Origin: an uncultured Bacilli bacterium
Lineage (GTDB): Bacteria; Bacillota_I; Bacilli_A; RF39; UBA660
Direction of reading: 5' to 3'
NCBI GenBank assembly: GCA_910583945.1
Contig: CAJTYF010000004.1
Coordinates: 1 to 64,000 of the forward strand
Length of the DNA: 64,000 nt
Below the pieces are notes generated by a model. It had not been told where the DNA came from, searched no databases, and worked only from the letters and a program-made list of their open reading frames with translations. A program made the position numbers and the translations under genes. Positions 45,589 through 53,510 of the stretch are shown one piece after another; the first letter of the stretch is position 1, and each line of letters starts with the position of its first letter.

Positions 45589-45723
45589 TTATCACCACCA
45601 CCCATTATAATTTTAACTTGTTAATAAAATAAAAGATAAATTAGAAAATTCTGGTGTATTTTTTAAAAAATAGTGATATAATTATATTGAACTGGTGGAG
45701 TTTAGAAATTGAGAGGTGAAAAA

Positions 45724-46332
45724 ATGAGTAATCTACTAGAAAAAGGAAAGGATATTTTTATAAAGATTAAAAATCAAGTTATAAAAATAGGAATTAAAAA
45801 AGTGGCTATTGGTGGAGTTATTGTTATAGTTGGTATAACTGGAATCGCTTTATTAAGTGGTGGAAGTAGCGATAAAGTGGTTTTAGCAAATGTAGTACAT
45901 CCTACATCAACAGACTATCCCTATTATACATTTAATGAAGTCAAAAATTATAATAAGGTAAATGTTAGTGGAATTAAATTAAAGCATAAAGAAAATAAAG
46001 TAAATAATAATCAAACACTAGCAGGAGATGTTGAATATGTATTTACTATAAAAAATACTTCTAAAGAAACACTTGATAATATTGGCTATACTTTTTTCGT
46101 TAGAGATACAAATAACAGACCATTTGTTATAAGAAGTAAAGACCCAATAACTTTAAAGGCAGGAGAAAAAAAGAAAATAAAGATATCTAGTATATGGTGT
46201 GATGATGATTGTGATAAACAAACTACTCAAATACTTTTTATGGATAATTATGACAAAGACTATTCGATTTTAAATATTTATGAGGTAATTAATACAAATT
46301 CAGATGGAACAATTATTACAAAGGAATTATAG
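45724..46332 (+). CDS. Membrane-anchored extracytoplasmic beta-domain protein
   Basis: 202 aa from the ATG at 45724 (GAGAGGTG 5 bases before; the frame also opens at TTG 45709). A membrane segment (about 26-44, VAIGGVIVIVGITGIALL) anchors a C-terminal beta domain (DVEYVFTIKNTSKETLDNIG, LKAGEKKKIKISS) with one CDDDC pair. An extended -10 (TGATATAAT) ends at 45682. Followed by a lipoprotein gene; both may sit at the cell surface of the recipient or donor. Confidence 0.7.
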   Translation: MSNLLEKGKDIFIKIKNQVIKIGIKKVAIGGVIVIVGITGIALLSGGSSDKVVLANVVHPTSTDYPYYTFNEVKNYNKVNVSGIKLKHKENKVNNNQTLAGDVEYVFTIKNTSKETLDNIGYTFFVRDTNNRPFVIRSKDPITLKAGEKKKIKISSIWCDDDCDKQTTQILFMDNYDKDYSILNIYEVINTNSDGTIITKEL

Positions 46333-46348
46333 GAAAGGAAAATGTAAA

Positions 46349-47152
46349 ATGAAAAAAATAAAATATTTAAGTTTAATTATGATAATAGCATTTATGCTAA
46401 CTGGGTGTGGGTCAACTACAAATAATGAGAAGAAAGATGATAATAAACCTATAGCAGTTAACCCACCTAGTGAAACGAATTATAAGGGTGTTAAAAAGAT
46501 AGTATATTTAGACCCTACTAATTTAAACAAAAAATGTACTGAAAGCGATGTAAAAAGTGATGATGAAACAAGAAGTGGTTGTATGAAATGGTATGCATAT
46601 AAGGAAGATAAAGACACTTATACAATGATATTAGACCACAATACAACAAATCTTGTTTATTGGTTGTCTCTAGAAGATTATGAAAAAGCAGGAGGGAATG
46701 TTACATATAATCAATTTGGCGACCCTAATTTGAAAACTGATAAAGGTCCTATAACAGCCCAAAAACAATTAGAAAGTGACACATCATATTGGGAAAAAAG
46801 TTTAAATGCTAGATTAATTAAAGTTTCTGAAATAAAAGAAATAGCTGGTAATATAGATAATACGTGTTTAGATACTAATTCATCAAATAAATATAATTGG
46901 TTGTATGATAGAACATCTAATTATTGTGAAAAATATGGTTGTTTGAATAATGCAACAAAAGATGCATTAGGATATTGGACTGATACAGCTAGGGATGAAT
47001 ATAGTGCATATCGTATTAGTCCAGGATTTAATCAAGATATCCTTTGTGGTGGTCAGTTATCTTTTGAAAATGGTAGAAGTGGAATTCGCCCAGTTATAAC
47101 AATACAAAAAAATGCTCTTACTTTTATTGAAGAAAACGAAAATAACAATTAA
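46349..47152 (+). CDS. Lipoprotein with DUF6273-like domain
   Basis: 267 aa from the ATG at 46349 (GGAAAGG site), with the lipobox LTGCGS (Cys at about 20). The body has LDPTNLNKKCTESDV, a VYWLSLEDYEKAG stretch and the typical end SGIRPVITIQKNAL, resembling the DUF6273 fold. It starts 16 bp after the preceding membrane protein. Surface role unknown. Confidence 0.7.
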   Translation: MKKIKYLSLIMIIAFMLTGCGSTTNNEKKDDNKPIAVNPPSETNYKGVKKIVYLDPTNLNKKCTESDVKSDDETRSGCMKWYAYKEDKDTYTMILDHNTTNLVYWLSLEDYEKAGGNVTYNQFGDPNLKTDKGPITAQKQLESDTSYWEKSLNARLIKVSEIKEIAGNIDNTCLDTNSSNKYNWLYDRTSNYCEKYGCLNNATKDALGYWTDTARDEYSAYRISPGFNQDILCGGQLSFENGRSGIRPVITIQKNALTFIEENENNN

Positions 47153-47237
47153 ATAATTTAAAATGAAAAGTAGTATTTATAAATTTTTAAAAGATTTTAG
47201 ATACTACTTTTATAATGGATAAAATGGTGGTAATGAA

Positions 47238-47534
47238 ATGACAATAAGTAATAAAGAATTAGCTAATAAAGTAATAGATTTATGTTTGATATATGGAATA
47301 AAGGACTCACAACTTTATATGGAATTTTTAGATAATCAAATAAAATTCTATAGAACTGAATTAAATTTTTTAGAAGATAGTAAACCTTTTTTCTTCCAAA
47401 AGAAGAAATTAGAAGAACATAATAAAAAAATTGAAGAATACGAGCAAAAAATTTTTGATGCATATAGGAAAATAGAAGAAGAATTTAATTTTATAATTGA
47501 AATGCAAAATAACATTGATAATACATCAAAATAA
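47238..47534 (+). CDS. Unknown coiled-coil protein
   Basis: 98 aa, highly charged, with a long heptad-like region (KKLEEHNKKIEEYEQKIFDA). No family recognised. The ATG at 47238 follows GGTGGTAATGAA, a modest site. Its stop codon lies inside the arm of the following terminator. Confidence 0.5.
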   Translation: MTISNKELANKVIDLCLIYGIKDSQLYMEFLDNQIKFYRTELNFLEDSKPFFFQKKKLEEHNKKIEEYEQKIFDAYRKIEEEFNFIIEMQNNIDNTSK

Positions 47535-47571
47535 TTTTGGTACAAATAATTGTGATCCAAAATTATTTTTT
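47528..47571 (+). terminator. Strong terminator
   Basis: Perfect 13-bp arms, AAAATAATTTTGG (47528-47540) and CCAAAATTATTTT (47557-47569), followed by T residues. Confidence 0.8.
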
Positions 47572-47630
47572 GTTTGAGTCTATATTATATTGGTAATAAA
47601 TGGTATAATTGTAATGAAAGGACGGGCTTT

Positions 47631-48059
47631 ATGGTTAATGAAATAAAAAATCAAGATAGTATCAAAATTGACGATATTTTTTATACTGATAGACATTGTG
47701 GCGTAAAAGGACACTATATACAATTTTTCCAAGTTGTCGATGTAAAAGAAAATAACCAAGTTATATTAAGGGAAGTTAAACAAATACTTGATTCACATAA
47801 CGAGGAAAATAAAGCACTTGTTATTCCATCTAAAAATCAATTTAAAGAAAGTAGCGTCTTTATAGAGGACAATAACATTGGGATAGTAAAATCAATAGAA
47901 TATGATGTCAATAGTAAAGATAATACACCTTATATAATTATGTCCCCTCTTACATTTAAAAATAAAGAGCCTATAAATATCAATGCTTATTTATGGGACG
48001 GACAACCAAAGTGTCATTATAACGATTTGTTTGAGTATATAAATGAGGAAAAAATATAA
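47631..48059 (+). CDS. Unknown protein
   Basis: 142 aa from the ATG at 47631 (AAAGGA site); the frame also opens at 47574 ahead of the promoter, which is not credible. The extended -10 TGGTATAAT ends at 47609. Soluble, no motif recognised; it includes IVKSIEYDVN and YLWDGQPKCHYNDLFEYI. Followed after 25 bp by an HTH gene. Confidence 0.5.
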   Translation: MVNEIKNQDSIKIDDIFYTDRHCGVKGHYIQFFQVVDVKENNQVILREVKQILDSHNEENKALVIPSKNQFKESSVFIEDNNIGIVKSIEYDVNSKDNTPYIIMSPLTFKNKEPININAYLWDGQPKCHYNDLFEYINEEKI

Positions 48060-48084
48060 TTAAACTAATAAAAGGAGCGAAAAT

Positions 48085-48531
48085 ATGGAAAGTGATTTAG
48101 AAGAGAAAATAGACGCATTAGCGTTTCAATTTGAAGATAGTTATTATTGTTCGGGGGAAATAAGTCAAAGTTTTGCAGAAAAATTTAATAAGTTGGTTGA
48201 ATTAAAAGCAATAGAACCTACAGAATTTGAGGACGAGTTAGGTTTAAGTGGTGAAACATTTAGAAGATGGAAAAAAGGACTAATAGACCCATCATTACAA
48301 AATTTAGTAGCATTTTGTATATTTTTTGAAATTGATATAAATTCTTTTACTGAATTACTACGCGCTGGTGGTTATACAATGAACTTTTCTAAAAGAAGAG
48401 ACTGCGCTTATAACTTCCTAATTACTAATTGTATTGGTATGTCTATAAAAGAATGTAATATACTTTTAAAAAAAATAGGTTTAGAAGATAGCGAATTACT
48501 ACTTGCTCGCAATAAAAAAACGCAAAAATAA
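48085..48531 (+). CDS. XRE-like helix-turn-helix protein
   Basis: 148 aa. FEDELGLSGETFRRWKKGLIDPSLQNLVAFCIF (about residues 49-81; two parts, helix-turn-helix and following helix) has the XRE plan, with a C-terminal helical region. AAAGGAG precedes the ATG. It is a likely second regulator of the inner element; a terminator follows. Confidence 0.65.
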   Translation: MESDLEEKIDALAFQFEDSYYCSGEISQSFAEKFNKLVELKAIEPTEFEDELGLSGETFRRWKKGLIDPSLQNLVAFCIFFEIDINSFTELLRAGGYTMNFSKRRDCAYNFLITNCIGMSIKECNILLKKIGLEDSELLLARNKKTQK

Positions 48532-48597
48532 CGAAAACTTTTATAAAAACTTAATAAAACTCCAACTTCCGTGTGGAATTAAAATCACTTGTATATA

Positions 48598-48650
48598 AAG
48601 GTTAAAATTATAATTTACTAGTTTAAGGGTTATAATTTTAGCCTTTTTTT
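48598..48650 (+). terminator. Rho-independent terminator
   Basis: Long stem AAGGTTAAAATTATAA / TTATAATTTTAGCCTT with few mismatches, followed by T7. A second hairpin around GGCGCC (48711-48737) precedes the next gene and may be an operator. Confidence 0.75.
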
Positions 48651-48772
48651 CTTTGATTTTAGCCACATGGCGTGTTTTAGAGATTTTAAAAAATTGTGTT
48701 TTAATGAACTTGTAATTTGAAAGGCGCCAACTAAAATTACACAAAATCTAACGAAAGGAGAAAATTAAGGTC

Positions 48773-49060
48773 ATGAAAATTATAGGTATTGAAGAAAGAA
48801 TTGGCGTGTATGAAGATAAGCCATTTCATAATGTTAATTTTCATTGTGCGGAAGAGTTTAACAACGATAAAAGCGAAGGACTTAAGGTTTCAGTAGTTAA
48901 AGTAAGATATGATGTCTTAACCAAAACTTTTGGGAAAGAATTAACTACATCAGAAATTAAAAGTCTTGTAGGTAAATATATAGAAGAATTCCTATACGAT
49001 AGATATAGAAATGTTAGTTATGTTGAATTTGCTGACTCTACCGAAACAAGCAAAAAATAA
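48773..49060 (+). CDS. Small unknown protein ahead of the origin
   Basis: 95 aa, no family recognised, soluble. Its place immediately before the replication origin and rep gene, with a GAAAGGAG site, suggests an accessory of replication or transfer. Sequence includes DVLTKTFGKELTTSEIKSL and YIEEFLYDRYRNVSYVEF. Confidence 0.55.
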   Translation: MKIIGIEERIGVYEDKPFHNVNFHCAEEFNNDKSEGLKVSVVKVRYDVLTKTFGKELTTSEIKSLVGKYIEEFLYDRYRNVSYVEFADSTETSKK

Positions 49061-49155
49061 GTTACTTATTGACTTATTGACTACCGATTTGTTACATCTT
49101 GCTATTGTTTTAAATAGTAGCAAGATTAACATTAAGGTAAATTTATAAAAATTAT

Positions 49156-49239
49156 TGCTACATGCTACATGCTACATATAAGGGGTAATACTAGCCCTTA
49201 TATGGTGGGGGGCTAAAGTGGCTACGCCACTCGCCCCAC
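49156..49239. other. CRESS-type rolling-circle origin: iterons, nonanucleotide stem-loop
   Basis: Three tandem 7-bp iterons TGCTACA (49156-49176) lead into a stem-loop with perfect 9-bp arms ATATAAGGG (49176-49184) and CCCTTATAT (49195-49203). Its loop on the minus strand reads CTAGTATTAC, i.e. the viral nonanucleotide TAGTATTAC at 49185-49193. A second nested hairpin follows (GTGGGG/CCCCAC around AGTGGC-TAC-GCCACT, 49205-49239). It lies 93 bp before a Rep gene of the matching type. This is strong evidence for the nicking site; the rest of the 49061-49331 gap holds another hairpin (49096-49128). Confidence 0.85.
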
Positions 49240-49331
49240 TCATGGGCGTGTATTAACTAGTATATGTATTAGCGCATTAGTTCTTTGAAAATTTAATAAT
49301 AATCTAAACTTTTAAAAATAGGAGTGATAAC

Positions 49332-50342
49332 ATGGCAGATAATAGCCAAAGTCGTAAATGGGCTTTAACGATTAACAACCCACTAGAACACGGCTTTACG
49401 GACGAAGTAATAAAAGAAACTTTGCAAAAATTCGCTCTTGACTACTATTGTATGTGTAAGGAAATCGGCAACGAAACACAAACGCTACATATCCATATCT
49501 TTATTTATTCAAAATCGCCGATTCGCTTTACAACGATACAGAGTCGCTTTAACAAAATAGCACATATAGAAAAAGCCTATGGGACTATACAAGATAATAT
49601 TGACTATGTGAGAAAAACGGGCAAGTTTGAAAATACCGACAAAGCCGAAACATCTGTTGAGGGCAGTTTTGAAGAATACGGAACGATACCATCGGAATTA
49701 CAAGAAAAAGACCCCGTTATAGGGCAATTATTAGAAGATATAAAAGATGGTAAGTCAAACATCGAGATTATAGAAAATAACCCACAATGGGCTTTAAAAA
49801 TACGAGATATAGACTTGATAAGAGAAACTTATCTAGCCGATAAGTACATGAGAGAAAACCGAGATATAGTTTGTACATATGTCTTTGGGCATACAGGCGT
49901 TGGTAAGACACGAGATATATACAAAAGACATGGTGCTAAAAATATATGTCGTATCACGAATTATGCAAGTAGTAGAGGCGTAAATTTTGACTCATATAAA
50001 AGCACTATGAATACCCTAGTATTTGAGGAATTTCATAGTCAAATACCCATCGGTGATATGCTTAATTATACCGATATATATCCCCTTATGCTACCCGCGA
50101 GATATAGTGATAAGGTGGCTTGTTACACTTATGTCTATATAACTTCAAATGTTCCCCTAGAGGAGCAATATTATGACTTACGATGTGGTTTAAAGTATAG
50201 AGCAGTTTGGGACGCGTTTTTGCGTAGAATTCATAACATAATTGAGTACAAAAGTGATGGCTCAATTATAGTACATAAAATGACTAAAAAATTGGAGGAA
50301 TTAGAAAATGAAGAAAATAAAACGAATAATGAAAAAAATTAA
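49332..50342 (+). CDS. rep: CRESS-like Rep: HUH endonuclease plus SF3 helicase
   Basis: 336 aa with the virus Rep order. Motif I is KWALTINNP (9-17), HUH motif II is LHIHIFIY (52-59), and motif III is YVRK with Tyr92 and Lys95. The superfamily 3 helicase follows: Walker A GHTGVGKT (186-193), Walker B VFEEF (230-234), motif C ITSN (270-273). This is the plan of circovirus/geminivirus Rep and their bacterial plasmid relatives. It would nick at the TAGTATTAC loop upstream, start rolling-circle replication, and could act as the relaxase. AGGAG precedes the ATG. It overlaps the coupling-protein gene by 35 bp. Confidence 0.93.
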   Translation: MADNSQSRKWALTINNPLEHGFTDEVIKETLQKFALDYYCMCKEIGNETQTLHIHIFIYSKSPIRFTTIQSRFNKIAHIEKAYGTIQDNIDYVRKTGKFENTDKAETSVEGSFEEYGTIPSELQEKDPVIGQLLEDIKDGKSNIEIIENNPQWALKIRDIDLIRETYLADKYMRENRDIVCTYVFGHTGVGKTRDIYKRHGAKNICRITNYASSRGVNFDSYKSTMNTLVFEEFHSQIPIGDMLNYTDIYPLMLPARYSDKVACYTYVYITSNVPLEEQYYDLRCGLKYRAVWDAFLRRIHNIIEYKSDGSIIVHKMTKKLEELENEENKTNNEKN

Positions 50343-51522
50343 TATTATAAAGGTTTTAATTGTAGAATTATACCTAGTATTAGCACAATTAATATGGCAC
50401 TTAAGAGTCTATGCAATAGATTACATGGTTTCAAAAACCACTACCGAATTACAAATAAAAATGATAAATGCAGTAGTTAATATTGGACTTGTAATAATTT
50501 TATCAATAATTTTAATCGCTTTAATTATAACTCTTAAAAGACACAATAAAGACAAAGAAGAAGAACAAAAAAATGTTCAAGATGTTGGCTTAAAAAATGA
50601 AAGTGGCGAATTCATAGAAATAGTTGAGATTTTAGATGGCGAAGAAGAAAACGAATGTATACTTGTTGTAGACCCTAAAAATCTTTCTATTGAAAAATTA
50701 AGGGCTAGACAAGACGATGTAGAAACGGCTTATCATATAGATATACATTATATGACACCAAGAATACCAACAAAATACATAAATATTTATGCAACGCCTA
50801 GAGATTTATTACACCCTAAACTATTCCAAGTAACCTTAAATGACAACTTACTAGACGACTTTTTAACGGCTTTAGTAGTTGGAAGTACGGGAAGTGGTAA
50901 AACATATTTTACACATCAATTACTAGGAAAAATAGTCTTAAATAAATCTTGTAATGGTGAAGATGTACGAGTCTTTATAAGTGATATTAAAAATGAAGAT
51001 TTTAGACAATTTAAAAATCGTCCTAATTATTATGGTATCAATGCAGTAGATGGAATTAAAGAAGTTCATAAAATATTTGAGGAGCGTATGGAAAATGACG
51101 AAGACAACGAAGATAAAGAAACAATTATTCTTTTAATTGAAGAATATGCAGTGCTTATCAATTCAATAAAGGATAAAAGTGATAAAGAAAAACTTAAAGA
51201 TATGGTTGCAGATTTATTGTTTGCTGGGCGTAGTAAAAAAATAATAACAATAGTAAGTCTACAAAGAGCAGATGCAGAATACTTTGTAAGAGGTGCAAGA
51301 GAACAATTTAAAAAAATAATATTGATGGGCGAAATTTCAGATACTCAAATGAAAATGCTTGTAGACGAAAGAAAACGAAAACAATTTAAAGAAATAAACC
51401 CAAGAGGATACGGATACCTTTGTGAAGATGGAAAAATGAAAGTTACGCGTATTAAAGTAGCCGAAATTTCACAAAAGGACAAAGAAGACATTGACAATAT
51501 TATAAGTAGTAAGATGGTTTAA
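50308..51522 (+). CDS. FtsK/TcpA-like coupling ATPase
   Basis: 404 aa: two N-terminal membrane helices (about 13-30 and 54-76), Walker A GSTGSGKT (192-199), Walker B ILLIEEYAVL and a LLFAGRSKKIITIVSLQR segment typical of FtsK/SpoIIIE-type translocases such as TcpA of Gram-positive mobile elements. It would link the nicked DNA to a conjugation channel. No VirB4-like or channel genes are here, so a helper is needed. GGAGG lies 10 bases before the ATG. Confidence 0.88.
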   Translation: MKKIKRIMKKINIIKVLIVELYLVLAQLIWHLRVYAIDYMVSKTTTELQIKMINAVVNIGLVIILSIILIALIITLKRHNKDKEEEQKNVQDVGLKNESGEFIEIVEILDGEEENECILVVDPKNLSIEKLRARQDDVETAYHIDIHYMTPRIPTKYINIYATPRDLLHPKLFQVTLNDNLLDDFLTALVVGSTGSGKTYFTHQLLGKIVLNKSCNGEDVRVFISDIKNEDFRQFKNRPNYYGINAVDGIKEVHKIFEERMENDEDNEDKETIILLIEEYAVLINSIKDKSDKEKLKDMVADLLFAGRSKKIITIVSLQRADAEYFVRGAREQFKKIILMGEISDTQMKMLVDERKRKQFKEINPRGYGYLCEDGKMKVTRIKVAEISQKDKEDIDNIISSKMV

Positions 51523-51759
51523 ATGGTGGATAATATCAACTATCAAGAATTTTGTAAAAATATGGTGTATGTCCCCATAAGTGAAAAATATACACTAACT
51601 ATTGAAGAAGCGTCAAAGTATTTCCGTATCGGCGAAAATAAACTTCGTAAATTAGCAGAAGAAAATTTAAACGCAAGTTGGGTTTTAATGAACGGCAACC
51701 GAATTCAAATAAAAAGAAAACAATTTGAAAAAATTATTGATACTTTAAATGTAATTTAA
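51523..51759 (+). CDS. xis: Tn916-type excisionase
   Basis: 78 aa. YTLTIEEASKYFRIGENKLR followed by LAEENLNASWVLMNGNRIQI and KRKQFEKIIDTL is very close to Tn916 Xis, a winged-helix architectural protein that bends DNA for excision. It starts right at the end of the coupling-protein stop (TAA ATG). The matching Int gene follows. Confidence 0.93.
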   Translation: MVDNINYQEFCKNMVYVPISEKYTLTIEEASKYFRIGENKLRKLAEENLNASWVLMNGNRIQIKRKQFEKIIDTLNVI

Positions 51760-51767
51760 TGAAAATC

Positions 51768-51808
51768 GAGCCTTATATGTGATATAATGTTATTGCATAT
51801 CAAGGCTC
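51768..51808 (+). promoter_or_regulatory. Hairpin and promoter between xis and int
   Basis: GAGCCTTATATG and CATATCAAGGCTC form long arms; the extended -10 TGATATAAT (51780-51788) lies in the loop, and T-rich sequence follows. It can serve as an attenuator for readthrough from xis and as a separate promoter for int. Confidence 0.6.
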
Positions 51809-51836
51809 TTTCTATTATTGAAAGGAGCAAAAAAAT

Positions 51837-53126
51837 ATGATAGAAAAAAGACGCGATAAAAAAAATCGTATTTTACATAACGGAGAGAGCCAACGAAAAG
51901 ATGGAAGATATGTTTACAAATATACCGATAGTTTCGGTAAACCACAATTTATATATGCTTGGAAGTTAGTACCAACCGATAAAACACCAAATGGGAAACG
52001 CGACGATAAATCTTTAAGAGAAAAGGAACAAGAGATTTTAAAAGACATTAGTGATGGAATCGACACCATAGGTAAAAAAATAAGTGTATGTCAATTATAC
52101 GCTAAAAAGAATAATCAACGACCAAATGTTAAAGATAAAACAAAAAAAGGACGAAATAGACTTATGAGATACCTAGAAGAAGATAAAATTGGTGCTTGTT
52201 CTATTGAAAACATTAAGATGTCGGACGCCAAAGAATGGGTTATACGAATGAAAGAAAAAGGAATAGCCTACCAAACTATAAAAAATGATAAGCGTTCTTT
52301 ATATTCGGCGTTTCAAATGGCTATACAAGACGACTATATAAGGAAAAACCCTTTTGAGTTTAAAATTGACGATGTAATAGAAAATGACACCGAGAAGAAT
52401 ATACCCCTTACATTAGAACAAGAAAAAAGCCTATATTCTTTTATAGAAAGTGATAAAACTTGTTCTAAATATTATGACGAAATTATTTTAATAAGAGAAA
52501 CGGGACTTCGTATATCGGAATTTTGCGGACTAATAGAAACCGACCTAGATTTTGAAAATAGACTAATCAATATAGACCATCAACTTTTAAAAAATAGTGA
52601 ACGAGGTTATTATATTGACGATACTAAAACCGATAATGGAGTTAGGAAAGTACCTATGAGCGACAAAGCGTATGAAATTTTTAAGTGTATAATAGAAAAT
52701 CGTAAAAGTTCAAAGACTATTGTTATTGATGGTTATAGTGGGTTTTTATTTATAAATAGAAATGGTAACCCAAGAACAAATATAGAGTACGATGGTATTT
52801 TTAATCGAATTGTAAAAAAATATAATAAATGTCATGAGGAAAAACTTCCTAAAAAAATGACACCCCATACATTAAGGCATACTTTTTGTACTAATTGGGC
52901 TAACGATGGAATGAACCCTCGTACACTTCAATACATTATGGGACATAAAAATATTGAAATGACATTGAAGTATTATACACACCCTACTTATACATCGGCA
53001 CAAGCAGAGATGGAAAGAATAATCAAGCAAAAGCAATTTTACTACGAATTTACTACTTTTGAAAGCGAAAATATAAGAAATTATAAAAATATATGTGAAC
53101 ATCTTCCAAAAATAAAAATGTCTTAA
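51837..53126 (+). CDS. int: Tn916-type tyrosine integrase (inner element)
   Basis: 429 aa. The N-terminal arm-binding domain (KRRDKKNRILHNGESQRKDG, YKYTDSFGKPQFIYAWKLV) and catalytic part (TGLRISEFCG with Arg, HTLRHTFCTNWANDGMNP, IMGHKNIEMTLKYYTHPTY with the nucleophile Tyr) are those of Tn916 Int. Tn916-type integrases usually target AT-rich sites with little specificity. With xis just upstream it would move the inner module by itself. AAAGGAGC precedes the ATG. Confidence 0.95.
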   Translation: MIEKRRDKKNRILHNGESQRKDGRYVYKYTDSFGKPQFIYAWKLVPTDKTPNGKRDDKSLREKEQEILKDISDGIDTIGKKISVCQLYAKKNNQRPNVKDKTKKGRNRLMRYLEEDKIGACSIENIKMSDAKEWVIRMKEKGIAYQTIKNDKRSLYSAFQMAIQDDYIRKNPFEFKIDDVIENDTEKNIPLTLEQEKSLYSFIESDKTCSKYYDEIILIRETGLRISEFCGLIETDLDFENRLINIDHQLLKNSERGYYIDDTKTDNGVRKVPMSDKAYEIFKCIIENRKSSKTIVIDGYSGFLFINRNGNPRTNIEYDGIFNRIVKKYNKCHEEKLPKKMTPHTLRHTFCTNWANDGMNPRTLQYIMGHKNIEMTLKYYTHPTYTSAQAEMERIIKQKQFYYEFTTFESENIRNYKNICEHLPKIKMS

Positions 53127-53280
53127 ATGCTTATAAATAAAGGTTATAAAGACATTTAAGAACTTATAAAAAGATAGTCAAAAAACTATATAACTTTTTT
53201 GAAAAAAGTTATAGGTAAAAAATGAACGAGGCACGTTTTGTTGCGAAGCAATGAAAGTGGCGATAGTGAATATTTTTACA

Positions 53281-53480
53281 ATTATGAAAGGTTTACTCTT
53301 TCATAATTTATTAAATGATAAGTACCTAGTAGGTGCTTATTATTTAATCTTGTTTATAAGCATTTGCCTTTACGTGAGTATTGGCATCCCGCGATTAAAC
53401 AAGCAAGGGGTTATTAGGGAACTCCCTAATCTCACATGGGCTATGCCCTAGTGAGATAGGTCAATAAATAGACCTTTCCC
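53281..53480. other. Candidate oriT of the MobV relaxase
   Basis: Four stem-loops in 200 bp just before mobV: ATTATGAAAG/CTTTCATAAT (53281-53307), a 16-bp imperfect one around CCTAGTAGG (53313-53348), ATTAGGGA/TCCCTAAT (53413-53430), and ATCTCAC/GTGAGAT (53429-53457). The last contains CCTAGTGAG, like the TAGTG core next to the nick site of MobV plasmids. The gap 53127-53510 also holds an 11-bp hairpin (ATAACTTTTTT, 53190-53212). The 66-codon frame over this region is not credible as a gene. Confidence 0.5.
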
Positions 53481-53510
53481 TTAAAGAAGTACAAGCAAAG
53501 GAGGAATTAA

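Noticed and set aside
47263..47560. Two minus-strand frames over the 47238 gene
   Set aside because: They are antisense to a plus-strand gene with its own terminator and are dominated by Phe/Leu from A-rich sequence.
53251..53451. 66-codon plus-strand frame upstream of mobV
   Set aside because: It runs through several perfect inverted repeats of the oriT-like region, has no ribosome site, and its composition follows the hairpins; treated as non-coding.
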